DNA of 31,733 bases from the NCBI GenBank assembly GCA_008931825.1, contig QXVZ01018501.1:1-31733 (forward strand). Reading direction: 5' to 3'. The DNA is from Phallusia fumigata. Taxonomy: Eukaryota > Chordata > Ascidiacea > Phlebobranchia > Ascidiidae. Every line of letters starts with the position of its first letter. The first letter of the stretch is position 1. The notes beneath the pieces were generated by a model, which saw only the letters and a list, made by a program, of their open reading frames with translations, made no database searches and had not been told where the DNA came from. This document shows, in pieces, positions 8,740 to 20,937 of this stretch. The position numbers and the translations under genes were made by a program.

Positions 8740-11448
8740 ATGCAGTTGCCAAAAAACAGAAACTGTAAAATGGAACGCCTTCAGGAAGACAGCTTCATCG
8801 GCGAACTTTATCAGGCAATGTACAGAACATGCGTGGCCACATCAATGCTTAATATTCTACCAGCTTTCATCGAAGCTAACATGTGGCATTACACAGACCC
8901 GAGAAATACGGGATTCAGCCTTTTTGCCGCTCTGACGTTCGTCGCCTTTATTTGTACAACTTCATTCCTTTTTCTATGCAAAAGGGTCAGGAAATGTAGC
9001 CCCAACTTGTTGCTAGCCACCTTGCTGTCTTTCGTCGAGCCTGCTCTTCTCCTCGCAGCCGCCAGCCCTGCTGTTTATGACCAACCGAAAATGCGTACAA
9101 TCATCCTGGGTGTGGGGGTGGGGTTGCTACCCCTGGTGTACTCCTACGTTTTGTGTAACGCGCCTTGTGGGTCCATCATAAAGCCTACTCGACGCTGTTG
9201 CGTTGATGTCTGCAAGTTTTCGCGATTCAGAAGAGCGTTCAGAAGCAATAGTCATGACACACATGTTCGCAGGAATTACAAGGCGGGCACAGAATTGCTG
9301 TTAGCAGCACTTTTAACTCTGTCCCTGCGCTGGTGTGCTGGCTCTATTAATATCTTCTACACCACTTGGGAGACACCTTTGGTGCTTTTCATCTGCACAA
9401 TGGTTTTGGGAATTCCAAAATTGGCGTCCAGCCTTTACGACATGGCCGCCGAGTCTGACCTCGAGAAGCAACGCAACATGAGTCGTTCGACCGTGGACAG
9501 TGACAGCAGCACAAACCGAGGTGACTCTGTCTTGAAACAAGTCGAAATCGACATTGACGACCATGACAAATCCCTGATAAAAACCCACCGCTGCGACACC
9601 AGTGACACACCAGTTAAGCCAACCAATAGACAACAGACAACAGGGAGATATACATCCGGGCAACTAACCCTGGTCTGGGCGTGCGCGATCGTTGATGGGA
9701 TCGCCAAAGGCTTTCTGTTCACTCTTTTCCTTTGGTTCTTCACTTCTCCAGCCCTCCTGCGCCTATGGTCAGGTTTGGAGAGAAGCAGCTATGGCATCAT
9801 CGTTCTCATTTGCTTTGCGGCAAGTACAGTCGTCGCCTCCACTTTTACTTGGGACGTGGAGTGGGAATCAAAAAAGGTTGGTCAAAAACTTATACTTGGA
9901 ATCTATATGTTAAACCACACATTTTAGGTGTTGCTTTGTATTACTGCTCGTACGTTTTTTTTCTCATTTAGTTTGCCGTTTGCCAGCACTAATATTAACT
10001 TGACTTTTATATTTTTGTAGACCATGTGGAAAGGTGTTGTCTGCAGACTTATCCTGGTAGCTTCCATATTTCTTGCTACTGGGTTCCAACTTCTCGGCGA
10101 ATCGAACTCCATATCTTTCCTGGGATCCTGCATCTACATCTTTGCTTTCCCGCAAGCCCTTACCATCAACCTTGGGACATCTGCCAAGATATCTTGCCTC
10201 TCGGATCTGGCCAAGTCGTCCAGTACATCAATAAAATGCGCACCAGGACTTACTGCTATACTTACAGCCATCACGTTCGTCATGTCCGAGGTGGCGTTCA
10301 ACCTCTTTGTTAACCCTTCGTTATCGAAAACGCTCCTCGGAAGAATGGATGTAATACTGTACACCGAAATAACCTTGATTGCGATAGCACTGGTGGCAGC
10401 AATGGCGGTGGATTGGTTGCATGAGACAAAGATGGGTCCCATACCGGTCCTGGTGCAGATGAACGCATCCCGACAGTCAACGTTGTTACAAAGGCTAGCA
10501 ATGACGTGTAACGCGCATAAGAAGAGCGTTGTAACAATTCTGTTAGTGGTATTAATTTCTGTGACCACCATCCCGGCCGGGCCGAAGTGGAAGCCCGGAC
10601 ATTGCTTGGACCGACATGGAAACGCTGTGGACGCTGTTTCGACTGCGTTCAGAGGACAAGACTTCTCCTCGCCAACCTCTTTCAGCGTCATGTCATGGAA
10701 CGTGTTGTTTGGGCATGATATGCTTGGCAACGACAACCTCCAGTGCTTGTCACATGTGACACAGGCCATCCAACCCGATATATTTGCAGTGCAAGAATCG
10801 GACGCGGTACCGATTTTCTGGGGTGGCAAAGACATCCTGGGTTTTCTACAGAACTCGATTGAAAACCTCAAGGCCTATTACGGTGTCGAGCCTCTGAAGT
10901 CAAGTCTTGGTGTTGGGCTTCTTACCAAAATGAAAGTTACGTCGCACGACAAGTTTATTCTGCCATGCAGCGGTTCAGTTAAGCTCCCACATTACTCTAT
11001 GACCAAAACCGCGATCGACGTTTCAGAGATGAAGAACTGCACGCCAGGGTCTTGCAGCAATGCGTCACAGATCCTTTACGTGTTCAACATTCACGCAGTG
11101 TTCAAAAACTGGACCAAGAGTTCGAGGCCAATGTCGCGAATTCAAATTGACTTCCTGGTGAAGAAGCTGAAAGAAGTTGACCCAGGGAGTCCTGTACTCG
11201 CAATTGGGGACTTCAACCTTAATCCGTTTGAGTCGGAACTAGACCTTCTCTACGGGGAACTTAACATGGAGAGTGCCTTGCATCCCCACCGCTCAATGCT
11301 TCCAGTATCAAGCCTCTTAAACCGCAATGCTACTGTCGATCATATTTTCTACCGCGGTTTGACCTTGCTCAGCAATCGGACGATCACAGAGGCGGGCAAC
11401 ATTTCCGATCACAGACCGGTATATGCCGTGTTTGACCTTCAAACGTAG
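8740..11448 (+). CDS. CWH43/PGAP2IP-like membrane protein with EEP domain
   Basis: Two exons, 8740-9876 and 10021-11448, join in phase 0 to give 854 residues. Residues 1-572 hold roughly ten or more hydrophobic membrane segments (for example 59-81, 119-140, 308-340 and 384-403). The stretch GFLFTLFLWFFTSPALLRLW resembles the repeated G..F.L...F..P...RW pattern of CWH43 proteins. Residues about 598-854 form an EEP domain with every expected residue: SWN (N606), QES (E638), H737, GDFN (D776, N778), VDH (D819) and SDH (D842, H843). Six N-glycosylation sequons lie in this domain, which implies a luminal position. CWH43 family members act in the ER/Golgi on GPI-anchor lipids. Its length exceeds the roughly 700 residues usual for the family, partly through a polar loop at 237-307. 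ATG 8770 is an alternative start with good context. Family confidence is high; the exact substrate is unknown. Confidence 0.87.
9877..10020 (+). other. Intron of the CWH43-like gene (144 bp)
   Basis: The donor is AAAAAG|GTTGGT, the branch-like sequence CTAATATTAAC lies about 30 bases before the acceptor, and the acceptor is TTTTTGTAG. It interrupts between codons (phase 0). In-frame stops occur inside, so it cannot be read through. Splicing restores a continuous membrane domain across the joint. Confidence 0.88.
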
Positions 11449-14400
11449 CGCGTGACCCTGAGCTCGCAACAAAGGTCGTTGCAAGGTCAAAGTAAAAGCA
11501 AAAGCGTCACCGTGCCCATAGCCACATGAGAGCAAGCTTGGATCTGCGCTACGATGTAGGGACGTTTTTCTTCAAAACAGTACACATATCCAGTTTGCAT
11601 GTGCAAACGCACAAATTGTTGCCAAATACGTTCTTGTTCGGTGTTTTGCTGTTGTGGGCGACTTGCTAACGCGCACCAAGCCAAACTTGTGCAAATCGTT
11701 TCCTTCCAGCCAACTCAATCCGATTTTCGCGCCGCGGTAAAATGCAACCTTGTCCTTGTGCCAACTACCAGCCGCACAATCCGCTTATCTAAGCAAGAAT
11801 CCCACCGTCGCGCACGCAGCGGGTCTGCTAGAAACTTTAACGCCGACTTGTGGCCTTAAAAGTGCTGCATCAACTAAATGCACCATTGTCGCCACCAAAA
11901 CGTTGGCAAGCTCTTGCTTTAGGAAGCTGCAACCACTACAAAGGGGTCGGGTCATAATGTCCGGCATTGGCGCGACACGCTTTCTGTCTGAAATCAGGCG
12001 CCTGTTTGGTGATACCAATCACTTGGAATGCTTCCTTTGTGGTTGTGTAGCGTATAAGCAAGCACAAGGTATTGGTTTAAAATTCTGTGACCAAACGGAC
12101 GCTTAAATTGTCATCTCTAGGCATATTCATGCTTGTGTTTTGAATCTTTGCGGTTTCTATATTAAGCCGTCGTGTCCGAAGTTGTGTGGACAACCGATAA
12201 ATAGCCAGTATTCTCCGCTTTCAACAAGTGATCGATTCTTATCATTTGACCAATATGAGTTGTTTTGCAGTAAGCATTGCATTTCACACACTTAAATTGT
12301 TAGGTTTTAGCCGGTTTTGGACAACCTGGCTTATTTAATCGTTGCTTTTTTACATTCGGCGTGTGGGACACATGTTTACATATACACGCAATTTTATATG
12401 TATTGGAAATCTTTGATATATTCTTTTCCTAAAGTTATATGTTATGTGCTATGCGTGCTTTGTGACAGTGTTGTTGACTAAAATGTTCTTCAAAGTTTCA
12501 ACATTTTGTAATTTGTTTTTCTTTTAGTGAATCCCTATTTTGTTTCTCGTCTGCGCTCCACACCAATTAGCTCAAAAAGAAACGCACCTTATCTGATTGT
12601 TTAAAAAAATTCGCATTTCTGAGCAAGTGATTAACATTAGAATAGGGTTATGTCCAGTAACTGCTATACGCAATGAATTCGCTTTTATTATTCGTTGGTG
12701 AAAAACGCAAAATACCTTTCATTTTTAGTATTAGTTGGTGAACATTTTCATTGTGTTGTTTTTCTAGACTTCGTATTAGTAAAAAATCTACAATTAAAAC
12801 TACTTGTATTTGAATTGACAAGCTTTTGGGTGAAATTGATTCGCATTGAAGCCTTTCATAAAGTCTCTTTTTAAGGCAAATAGTAGGAATATTAATCGGT
12901 TTTCCAAATCGCAATCCAGGGTTTTCTCGATTTAACTTTGTCTTTCAGTTCATATCAGGACGCAGTCGTTTCAAAATTGATCAAATTACAACTAAGCCAA
13001 ATACGTAAACGTCAATTGTTATTGATAGAAACACAACGTTTATTCACAAATACACATGGCTTTCAAAGAGTCATTTTGAGTCAATAGGATCGTTATGTAC
13101 ATAAGCAATGAGCAGAGAAGTCATAGGAACCTATTAGACTTTAAAAAAACCATATTAAGATACCGGACTTAATAAAATTAAAACCGATCTGTAAGAAGAT
13201 TTCGAAATGCTTTTGTCTAAGCTTGAACAAAATTCTCGATTGTTTAGTCATGGTATAGGATTAAATGGTTTGGCGAAACGCATTTGTTCAGATTAAAAGC
13301 CTGATTGGTTTACCGCAGAATCCACACAAAATATCAAGCAAGAAGCGTTTTGACCTTTGGAGCCTTCCGTAGGTTTGTCAAGTGATGCAAGGTCTGTTGC
13401 CAAAACAATACAAATGCCAAAAAGCGTTGATTAAGTTTTATAAACTATCCGAAAACGATCAGCTACTAACGTTCAGTACAACGTCATATGACTTTTACAA
13501 TTGTTTCCTAAACAGTATAACCAGGTCTTGAAAAATGTGAAGGCTCCACTGCACAGAGAATGTTTGAAAACCTATTTTAAGCATGTGCAGATCGTGAAAG
13601 AAAACAGGCCTACATAACTGCCCGAAGCAGTTGAAAACCAAAGTCTGCACAAACAATGTCAAAGCAGAGATTTGACAACAAAATCTCCTCTGCAGGTGGT
13701 ACCATGCATTCCTCGCAGCAACAACAAGACAGTCGTGTATGATGTTGTGCCAAGAGCAAACGAATAGGTACTAATGTCAACTACCTTGATCCTAATGCCT
13801 CTGTTTTTCTGCAGCTTTCTGCAATTGGCAAGCAGCAGAACCGTCTGGCAGCAATACAAACCCGCGCTGCCTAATGTGTTTTTAAACGCCCCGAAGATGC
13901 GTGTGTTGTTGATGTTTAAAAACCATGTCTAACTAGGTCAATGTTGCTCAATTAGCTGGCGTTATGGTAACACTGATAATAGTTCTTTGTTTTGTTTTTT
14001 TTTTAAAAAAACGAATTTTACTGCAAATAGGGTTTTCAAGGACGAATATAAACGTACACTTTCATGGAGCATTTGTGTTCTACAATATCACATTGGAAAA
14101 CTTTGCAGCTAGGTCTTGTTGATCAGTTATATCGCGTCAACTTGTCGCCAGTGAAAGGAATTATTATTTGAAGGTCATCGATAATTTCATTTATACTCTT
14201 GACCATGCAGGTAATATAGACTACTTAATTCACGTTATTTCACCATGTTTAAATGTCCCGCATTCACACAAGAGCAAGGCAAAATTCTGGAGCAGCTAGG
14301 CATAAAAACGGCAAAAAGTTTACAGGTCCTCAGAAAATTGATCACAACCAAATATCTAAACTGATTTGCTTCGCAGTTTTGCGTACAAGTTCATGCGTGC

Positions 14401-15194
14401 CAGTACAAAATACACGAGGTTACGAAAAGGTCAATTTATATTTATATACCCGTGGGAAGATGATGGAAACCCATTTCAAGGAGTTATGCTGCAAATTATG
14501 GTTAAAACCACGCAAAGGAGCAATTTGCAAAAAGAATGGTGTTTACACTTTGGTTTCTCAAGTGCAAAGCTTTTTTGACACCGGTAATTAGTACTCGATG
14601 TCGTGGTTTAATTTATTCGGCAACGACAAGTATTTTACTGTGATAAACTAGTCGACAAAAGGTTCATTATGTTAAGTTAAAGATACTGATCTTTTTGCGT
14701 TTTTACAAAACGCCAATATAACTGTAGAGTCTTGTTTTTTGACAGCAGACGTTATACCACGCAAAATAGCCAGCATCTAACTACCTGGTAAACATGTTTT
14801 TAAGGTCAAGTTTAGACTGAGTTTCTTGTTTATCGGTAATTTAGAAATCTTGCGGTCAAATTTCTCTGCTAGTTGAGCATTGTGAACCAGCGCAGAGCAA
14901 GAAATTGTAAAGTCGCGAGCTGGTAATTGAAAAATTACCTTTTATTCCTACGTGCTGATCCGACAATAGCAGATCCACTTTCTCCGACGACCAAGTTTCT
15001 TTCTGTAAAAACAAAATTGACTTTAGTACACGAGACGCGGACTCGAAGAGTCGCCCTAATCAGAACAAAATTACAAATGATCTAGCCCAAAACGTAATCA
15101 TTTTATCACAGACATTTTGACAAATCTATTTTAATGTGAACGACCCCGCAGTTTTTTTGTTGTTGTTTGGTATTTTGTAATAAGCTAACACGCA
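11449..15194. other. Long gene-poor stretch
   Basis: No recognisable gene. No AATAAA follows the CWH43-like stop closely; an AGTAAA at 11491-11496 is a weak polyadenylation candidate. Open frames at 11750-12106 and 14253-14591 (112-118 codons) match nothing I know. Splice-bounded open pieces between 12947 and 13930 are described as a finding. A poly-T/poly-A run lies near 13990-14010. Confidence 0.5.
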
Positions 15195-15352
15195 ACGTCA
15201 TAGTTGATGACGTAAGAGTACAATATATGGCCCATTCAACCTTTTTTGCCTTGTCACGTTCGTACAGTTTTCAAAATAATTCGCCGTTAGTGTCGTTGGG
15301 AACGCGCATACCAAGAACATGACGTCATGAAATCTTACATGACAGACGTCAT
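15195..15352. promoter_or_regulatory. Cluster of CRE/bZIP-type sites
   Basis: Four ACGTCA-type words fall within 158 bases: ACGTCA (15195-15200), TGACGTAA (15208-15215), palindromic ATGACGTCAT (15319-15328) and GACGTCAT (15345-15352). Such words are recognised by CREB/ATF and related bZIP factors. An 81-codon ATG frame begins about 100 bases downstream (15450) but shows no family features, so no target gene can be named. Confidence 0.35.
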
Positions 15353-18227
15353 ATCTGAGGCACGCAAGTTCAAACGTGTTTTTTGCGGTTGGTTTTTACG
15401 CCATACCTAATTGTATCGCAGATGTCGCAGAATGTTTTGTTACATTTATGTCAGACATCAAAACTATTTTAGTGCCTCAATTTTGTTGTGGACGTTTTGT
15501 ACTGTATTTATCATTCTCACAATGCGAGCATGGCGAACTGGTAAATGTGGCGGAGAGCGCGGTGTTTGTTGTGAAAGGACAACCTTGGCAACACCGATTT
15601 AAACGCAAACATTCCAGTTATTTGCAGAACCTTGACTCAGACGAAATACCATCCAGTTTAAATTTGTCGCTACGCCGCCGAAATATGAAGTGATCCGTAA
15701 ACTTGCGCCAACGTTATTTGAAAGCTTATCTGAACGGATCGAGATTTCAACGTGGATTGTTCAACCTCGGATCAGTTCGGATGGAGTTTACTCGCCTTCA
15801 GGGCGTGGCAAAAGATTCATGCAGAAACTGTTTTTAACCTATTGTCAGCGCGCAGCGTGGTGTTGATGGCGGTTTATATGACCCGGAATCCGTCAAACTC
15901 AACGACACTCGATGTTTGGCAAGTTAAAGTGGGTTTAAAAACAATCGCCTTCCACCGGAAAAACAAACCATCACCAAAAACCCTGGTGCCCTCTGATGAC
16001 CCAAATTCTGCCGATAAATAGTGAATATTTTTAAATGCATAAATGAATGGTTTTAAATCACTGGGTTGTCAATCATTTTAAACACAAGTGGGATTCTGGT
16101 CAATGATATGGTAAACAACTTTTAAGGTACGCTTGTTTGTACGTAGAGTTTATAGGTTCATCGTTTTATCGAAAAGCAGCAGTGCCTTTTACTTTCGTCG
16201 CTAAGATAGTGAAGGGTTTGTGCAACAGCAGCGAGAGACAGTGGTGGCAAACCTGGGAAACGATTTATTCTCACGGAACAAAAGTCAGGATAGATTTAAT
16301 TTGGAATTTTTTTGAACTTTGAAACGACAAAATTCCAGCGGCCACCAGAAAATGTGACACAAAAAAGCAAAATAAAAAAGTGCTATAAGAACAGTTTTAA
16401 AGGACTTTGCGTAAATGCAAATCACATGAAACAATCGTATTCAAATTGTTTTTGATGTACTACAAGCGCTTCAAGCGGACTATAAGAAAGTTTAACGAAA
16501 TGCCGCCTCGAGAGAGTTAAGTCACAACTCCTCGTTTGAATACAGCGCAAGATCAATCCGGTAAACAAAAGCATAAACTTCACTTGTGAGATGGTAAGTT
16601 ATACACACAGCTCAAAGCCTTGCACCTTTCAATGCAAAGCATTCAATCTGGGCACATTAAGTTTCAGACTGTGGGTGGCAATAATGGTAGAGATAACAAA
16701 AGAAAGAATGTTGCAGTTCTTATCTGAGATTACGGCGTGAAATTTCGTGCGGGCGCTTCTCCTCAAAAGGCAGAGACGAGTGTACGCGGCGATCGATGTA
16801 ATCCCTGCTCTTAAAGTTGTCATATAAATTTGCGGATTTGATGTAATGGTTTTGCGGGTTTTCCATCTTAACCGTGATTCAGTTTTGCGCGAAATAAAAT
16901 CAAAATTTCCAGCGTCGTTGTATCTTTTCCAGAACTTTCTTTTTTAACAACAGACGAGGAAGCGACCGGCCTTTTTTCAGACCCATATATTTTGCTGATG
17001 CCACTGTTTTGGAAATGTTGTGATGCATCCTGTGCTTTTGTGACGTTATTTATATCTCTACTCCGCCATGCGCCGTACGACCTAAACCTAGAACGAATTA
17101 TACGTCATCTCTTTACACGCAGCAAATTAAACAGCATGTTAAAAAAATATAAGTCGGTCAAAAACGTCGAGGCTGTCGTCAAGTTATACGTTATTAACAG
17201 TTCCTTTGGACCTATTTCGGTTTATGGAAAGTGATGGATCTTTATTTGGTTTTAAACATCGGGTTCCTGAAGTCGCTTAAGGTTTTTCGGTGGGGAAATT
17301 TTAAGCGACCGAGATGGGAACCCACAAACTCGGCACTTGGAACCATACGATTAATATGCAGTGCTATGTTTTTTGTTTATTTTACTTTCATCGTCGGTGA
17401 GCGAAACAACGTCTGAACGCGTTATGTTTACAAAAAATCTACCGCCTTTTGCCTGACACATTGCAGTTCCGTTCGATTTTTTTTAAGTGGTGACTTTAAC
17501 TTGGTTCAACCCTTCAGGTTCCACGGGGTTGCAGCCATGCCGCTTAAGCTTCTTGCCCACAGCCTTGCGAGCACAAGACATGGTATAAAATCCTTTGCAC
17601 CACAAACCTCAAAACCTGTTTGGAAAGCAACTAACTAATGTTTTTCCGATACCTGTGTACTTTTAAATTCTTTTTTTGTGTCGTCAAAATGTTTAAGAAA
17701 AACATAACACCGAATTCTGTGATTGAAATAAAACCCCTGGAAAAGTTAGCACATTTATAGTTTCTCGGGACCTCGTCTGACCTCTTGCGTAACCCCGACA
17801 TCATTAGTGCAGGTGTTGTTGAGATAGACTTCACAGAAACTGCTTGGTCTGCAGTTGTGAGGTCGGAGGTTAATCAGCGCAAACTGACGCCTATTTAACA
17901 AGACAGATCTCACACAAGACTGGACCACAACAGGTTTAAGTACAACGTATTGCATTTCAGTGCAGTGACGAACTTCGACCACACAGGCCGAACACGGGTT
18001 TGCAAACGTCGGGAAGTTGTTCTTTTTAGAGACCCCAAAAAAGTTTAACCAGTCTCTTTTGTGCACGCGCTCACAAACTGACAAACCGTTTAGTTTCGGG
18101 GATCTAGCTCGAAGGTAATGAGGCATGATGATGTATGGTTTACGGCTTTGACGTAAATCAACAATACTCTCTACTACCCGGTTTGTTTTTTTGGAATCTG
18201 GCGGATTTATTTGTGTGTTTTTGCCTC
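15353..18227. other. Gene-poor stretch with unsupported open frames
   Basis: Frames at 15376-15693, 15752-16021 and 16992-17234 on the plus strand and at 17755-18126 on the minus strand (123 codons, with several cysteines) have no recognisable domain. A compact 32-codon minus-strand frame at 17483-17581 is GC-rich relative to its surroundings and begins MSCARKAVGKKLKRHGCNP. It may be an exon or chance. No mobile element was identified. Confidence 0.4.
17755..18126 (-). CDS. Hypothetical 123-codon open frame, cysteine-containing
   Basis: An ATG-initiated, uninterrupted frame ends in TAA. The conceptual product is basic in its N-terminal part and has seven cysteines spread along it. It has no signal peptide or membrane span, and I do not recognise a family. 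Codon use is less AT-biased than the neighbourhood, but a frame of this length is near the chance limit for the window. It abuts the repeat beginning at 18228. Confidence 0.2.
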   Translation of the reverse strand: MPHYLRARSPKLNGLSVCERVHKRDWLNFFGVSKKNNFPTFANPCSACVVEVRHCTEMQYVVLKPVVVQSCVRSVLLNRRQFALINLRPHNCRPSSFCEVYLNNTCTNDVGVTQEVRRGPEKL

Positions 18228-18950
18228 CTCACGTGCGTTCCTTTGAATTTACGCGTGGTTCTGTCCTTAGTCATAAGAATGCAAGCATAACACTGCTAGT
18301 ACTGGTTAGGGTAAAATTATCCTATGTTACTTTGCAAAAAAAATAATACGTGGTTAGGGAGTCTGTACAACTACTTGATATAAATATTTATCTTCCGCCA
18401 TTTCTATTGACGCCACTACTGACTTCAAAAATAGAAAATGCCCGAGTAATGTTGAAGTATAGTAATTTGACCTGATCGGCCCACTTAGGAATGAACCGAA
18501 GACTAACCAGACTCAGCGCAGCGTGATGCTCAACAGCGACACCGTGGGGGTAAATTTGTACCAACACAAATACCAGCAGGTGGCTTAATTATACTTTCTT
18601 TGTTCCAAGGGTCTCATTAGCAACAGTTAACCGGCATTTTGTTTGTCAACCGTGTTTAGCTTTTTCTATAAAGTCGCAAAGTTCAGTTGTGCAAAACGCT
18701 TGTAAAATTGTAACAAAAGTAATAAAAACAAGATTTGTACCTTTTTTATTTCCAAACCCCTCCACTAGCACAGTCTAATGCTCGAATTTCGCAGATCATC
18801 TTTTTCTCCATGGAAAAACCTTCAGAAATAGTAAGCTTTTAATATTACGTTGTCAACATAATTTATCAACAAAATACTTAAGCAAGTCACAGTAAAAACA
18901 AACCATCAATGACATGACTGCGTCTCAAAACAAATAAAAACAAAAAAACG
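18228..18950. repeat. Diverged repeat, copy 1
   Basis: This block aligns in order with 20062-20937. Shared words include CTCACGTGCGTTC, GCACAGTCTAATGCTCGAA, CAGATCATCTTTTTCTCCATG, AGTAAGCTTTTAATATTA and AACCATCAATGAC, with many substitutions between them. It does not stop at an N and is clearly older than the near-identical duplications to its right, so it is a real repeat or an ancient segmental duplication. No open frame is conserved between the copies. Confidence 0.75.
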
Positions 18951-20061
18951 GCGCATGACCGTCTTTCGGAGTTGGCAACTGTCATATGTGCAGTGCAGAA
19001 TAAATTTTGAGCAGTATTCAAACATGTTCAGTTGTTTTTTTTATACAGACAGGCAATATTGTTTAAAAAGGTTAGTAATGTTTCGAAGGGATTAGCAGTA
19101 AGCACTAGTCGTTTATCACTTGCTTTCCACAAGGCATTTTGCACTTTGAGCATTATCTCCAAACTGAAACATAACAGACTGGTACGAAATTCTTTGGTTC
19201 ATTTCTTGCATTGCGTTCAGGTAGAAATAATTACGTGGATACTGCTGTCTTTGAACGTTGACAAAACGCGGAATATTGTTTTCAAAGGATTTAGAATGCT
19301 GATTTTGTCCATCGATCGTGGTGACGAGAGCTCCTATCATGGAGGTAAGTTTCGTTAATTTATCTTCTGTTTCGGTGATCGATTGCGGTTTTTTTAAGTT
19401 AAGTATTTTTGCGGGTAAGTTGATAAATTCTGTCGTCTTATAACATTTTGTACATTTGGTTTGAGTAGGGAAATGAACCTCGCAGCTACGATCTCTCGCC
19501 TGGTTGTGCCATTGCCCGGATTGAGTTTACATGTGGCTTTTAAGCGAGTAAACAGGAGCGTTATTGGTCTGTTTGCTCGCTCGTTAAACTGGTTAGAAAA
19601 AGAGTAAACGGCGCTTCATCGTCGAATGCTTTGTTTGATTTCATCGATTTGTCTAAAAAGCGAGATTTTCTGAGGACACATTACTGCAGTGTTGTGAACA
19701 AATATTCCACATAAAATTGATTATTAATCACTTCGAAGGCACCATTAAAATGCAGTGAGGGTTACGATTGCACTAAAGAACGCAATAATAGATAAAGGAA
19801 AACTTTGCAATATGTACACGTTTTGGCATGCGCACGTGTCCGTAGCTTGTGAGTGTAGGTTGAAACGTACACACAAAAGTCACACTGTGCTGGGCTTTGC
19901 GTCAATGCTATTTGTGACTACAATATTGCAGGCTTGCAGTTAAAAATAGTCCGGGGTTGTTGCCACCCCTTAGAAGAGCACGAATTGATGTTGTATAAGC
20001 GCTGCGATATTGTATTCCTCGTTTTCGGTCTATCTAACTGGCAACTAGTCTAATTTTTCAT
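18951..20061. other. Non-coding stretch between two repeat copies
   Basis: Open frames at 19032-19358 (108 codons, plus strand) and 19755-19943 have no recognisable domain. I see no splice-supported gene, RNA gene or transposon end. Confidence 0.5.
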
Positions 20062-20937
20062 CTCACGTGCGTTCTTTTCAATTTATGCGTTTTTTTGGTC
20101 TTAAGAAAGCATAAACGGGCTGGTACTGGTTTGGGTAAAATCACCCTCGATAGTTTACACAAAAATACTTTTTTGGGGGTCTGTATAACAACCTGATTCA
20201 GCATTTATGTTGCGTCATTTCTAATGACGCAACTGCTGACGTCATAAAATTAAAATCTTCCAGCAAAACAGTAGTAAAGCATTCCGCTTGGCCAACTCAT
20301 TGATGAAGCCAAGTCAAACCAGACTCAACGCAGCTTAATGCTAAACAGCGACATCGTGGGGTTAATTAATTANCGTCATTTCTAATGACGCAACTGCTGA
20401 CGTCATAAAATTAAAATCTTCCAGCAAAACAGTAGTAAAGCATTCCGCTTGGCCAACTCATTGATGAAGCCAAGTCAAACCAGACTCAACGCAGCTTAAT
20501 GCTAAACAGCGACATCGTGGGGTTAATTAATTACAAAATAAATATCAGCAGGTGGCTTAATCTACCTTCCGTTGTTCCATGGACCTTATCAGCAACTGTT
20601 AACCGGCAATTTAATTGTCAACTGTGTTTTGCTTATTCAATAAAGTCACAAACATGTTGTTTATTTTGGCTTCAATTGTGCAAGATGCGTGTAACATTTT
20701 TCAAGGTTTATAATAAACAAGATGTTTACCTTTTATGATTTCCGATTTTTTGACCATACACTAGCACAGTCTAATGCTCGAAACTTGCAGATCATCTTTT
20801 TCTCCATGAAAAGACCTTCAGAAACAGTAAGCTTTTAATATTAACATACTTTATTAACAAAACACTTTTAGTAAGTTAAAGAAACCATCAATGACGTGAC
20901 TGCGTCTGAAAAACAAAACAAATAAAAACAAAAAACG
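20062..20937. repeat. Diverged repeat, copy 2, containing an N junction
   Basis: The partner of the copy at 18228-18950. It contains the N at 20373 and an exact 160-bp repetition around it, so the true genomic copy is probably about 160 bases shorter. A perfect 9-bp hairpin, TGCGTCATT/AATGACGCA with a 3-base loop, lies at 20211-20231. It is degraded in copy 1. Confidence 0.75.
20213..20533. repeat. Exact 160-bp direct repeat around the N at 20373
   Basis: Positions 20213-20372 and 20374-20533 read the same by eye, with only the N between them. A perfect repeat touching a gap on both sides is what two overlapping contig ends look like when the scaffold join failed to collapse them. Confidence 0.9.

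Noticed and set aside
10134..10871. A 245-codon minus-strand frame
   Set aside because: It is the antisense shadow of exon 2 of the CWH43-like gene, whose frame has the full EEP motif set. The frames at 9313-9743 on the minus strand are likewise shadows of exon 1.
11750..12106. A 118-codon frame downstream of the CWH43-like gene that might be an operon partner
   Set aside because: No recognisable domain, and about 300 bases separate it from the upstream stop, more than expected within an ascidian operon. A competing frame covers the same region.
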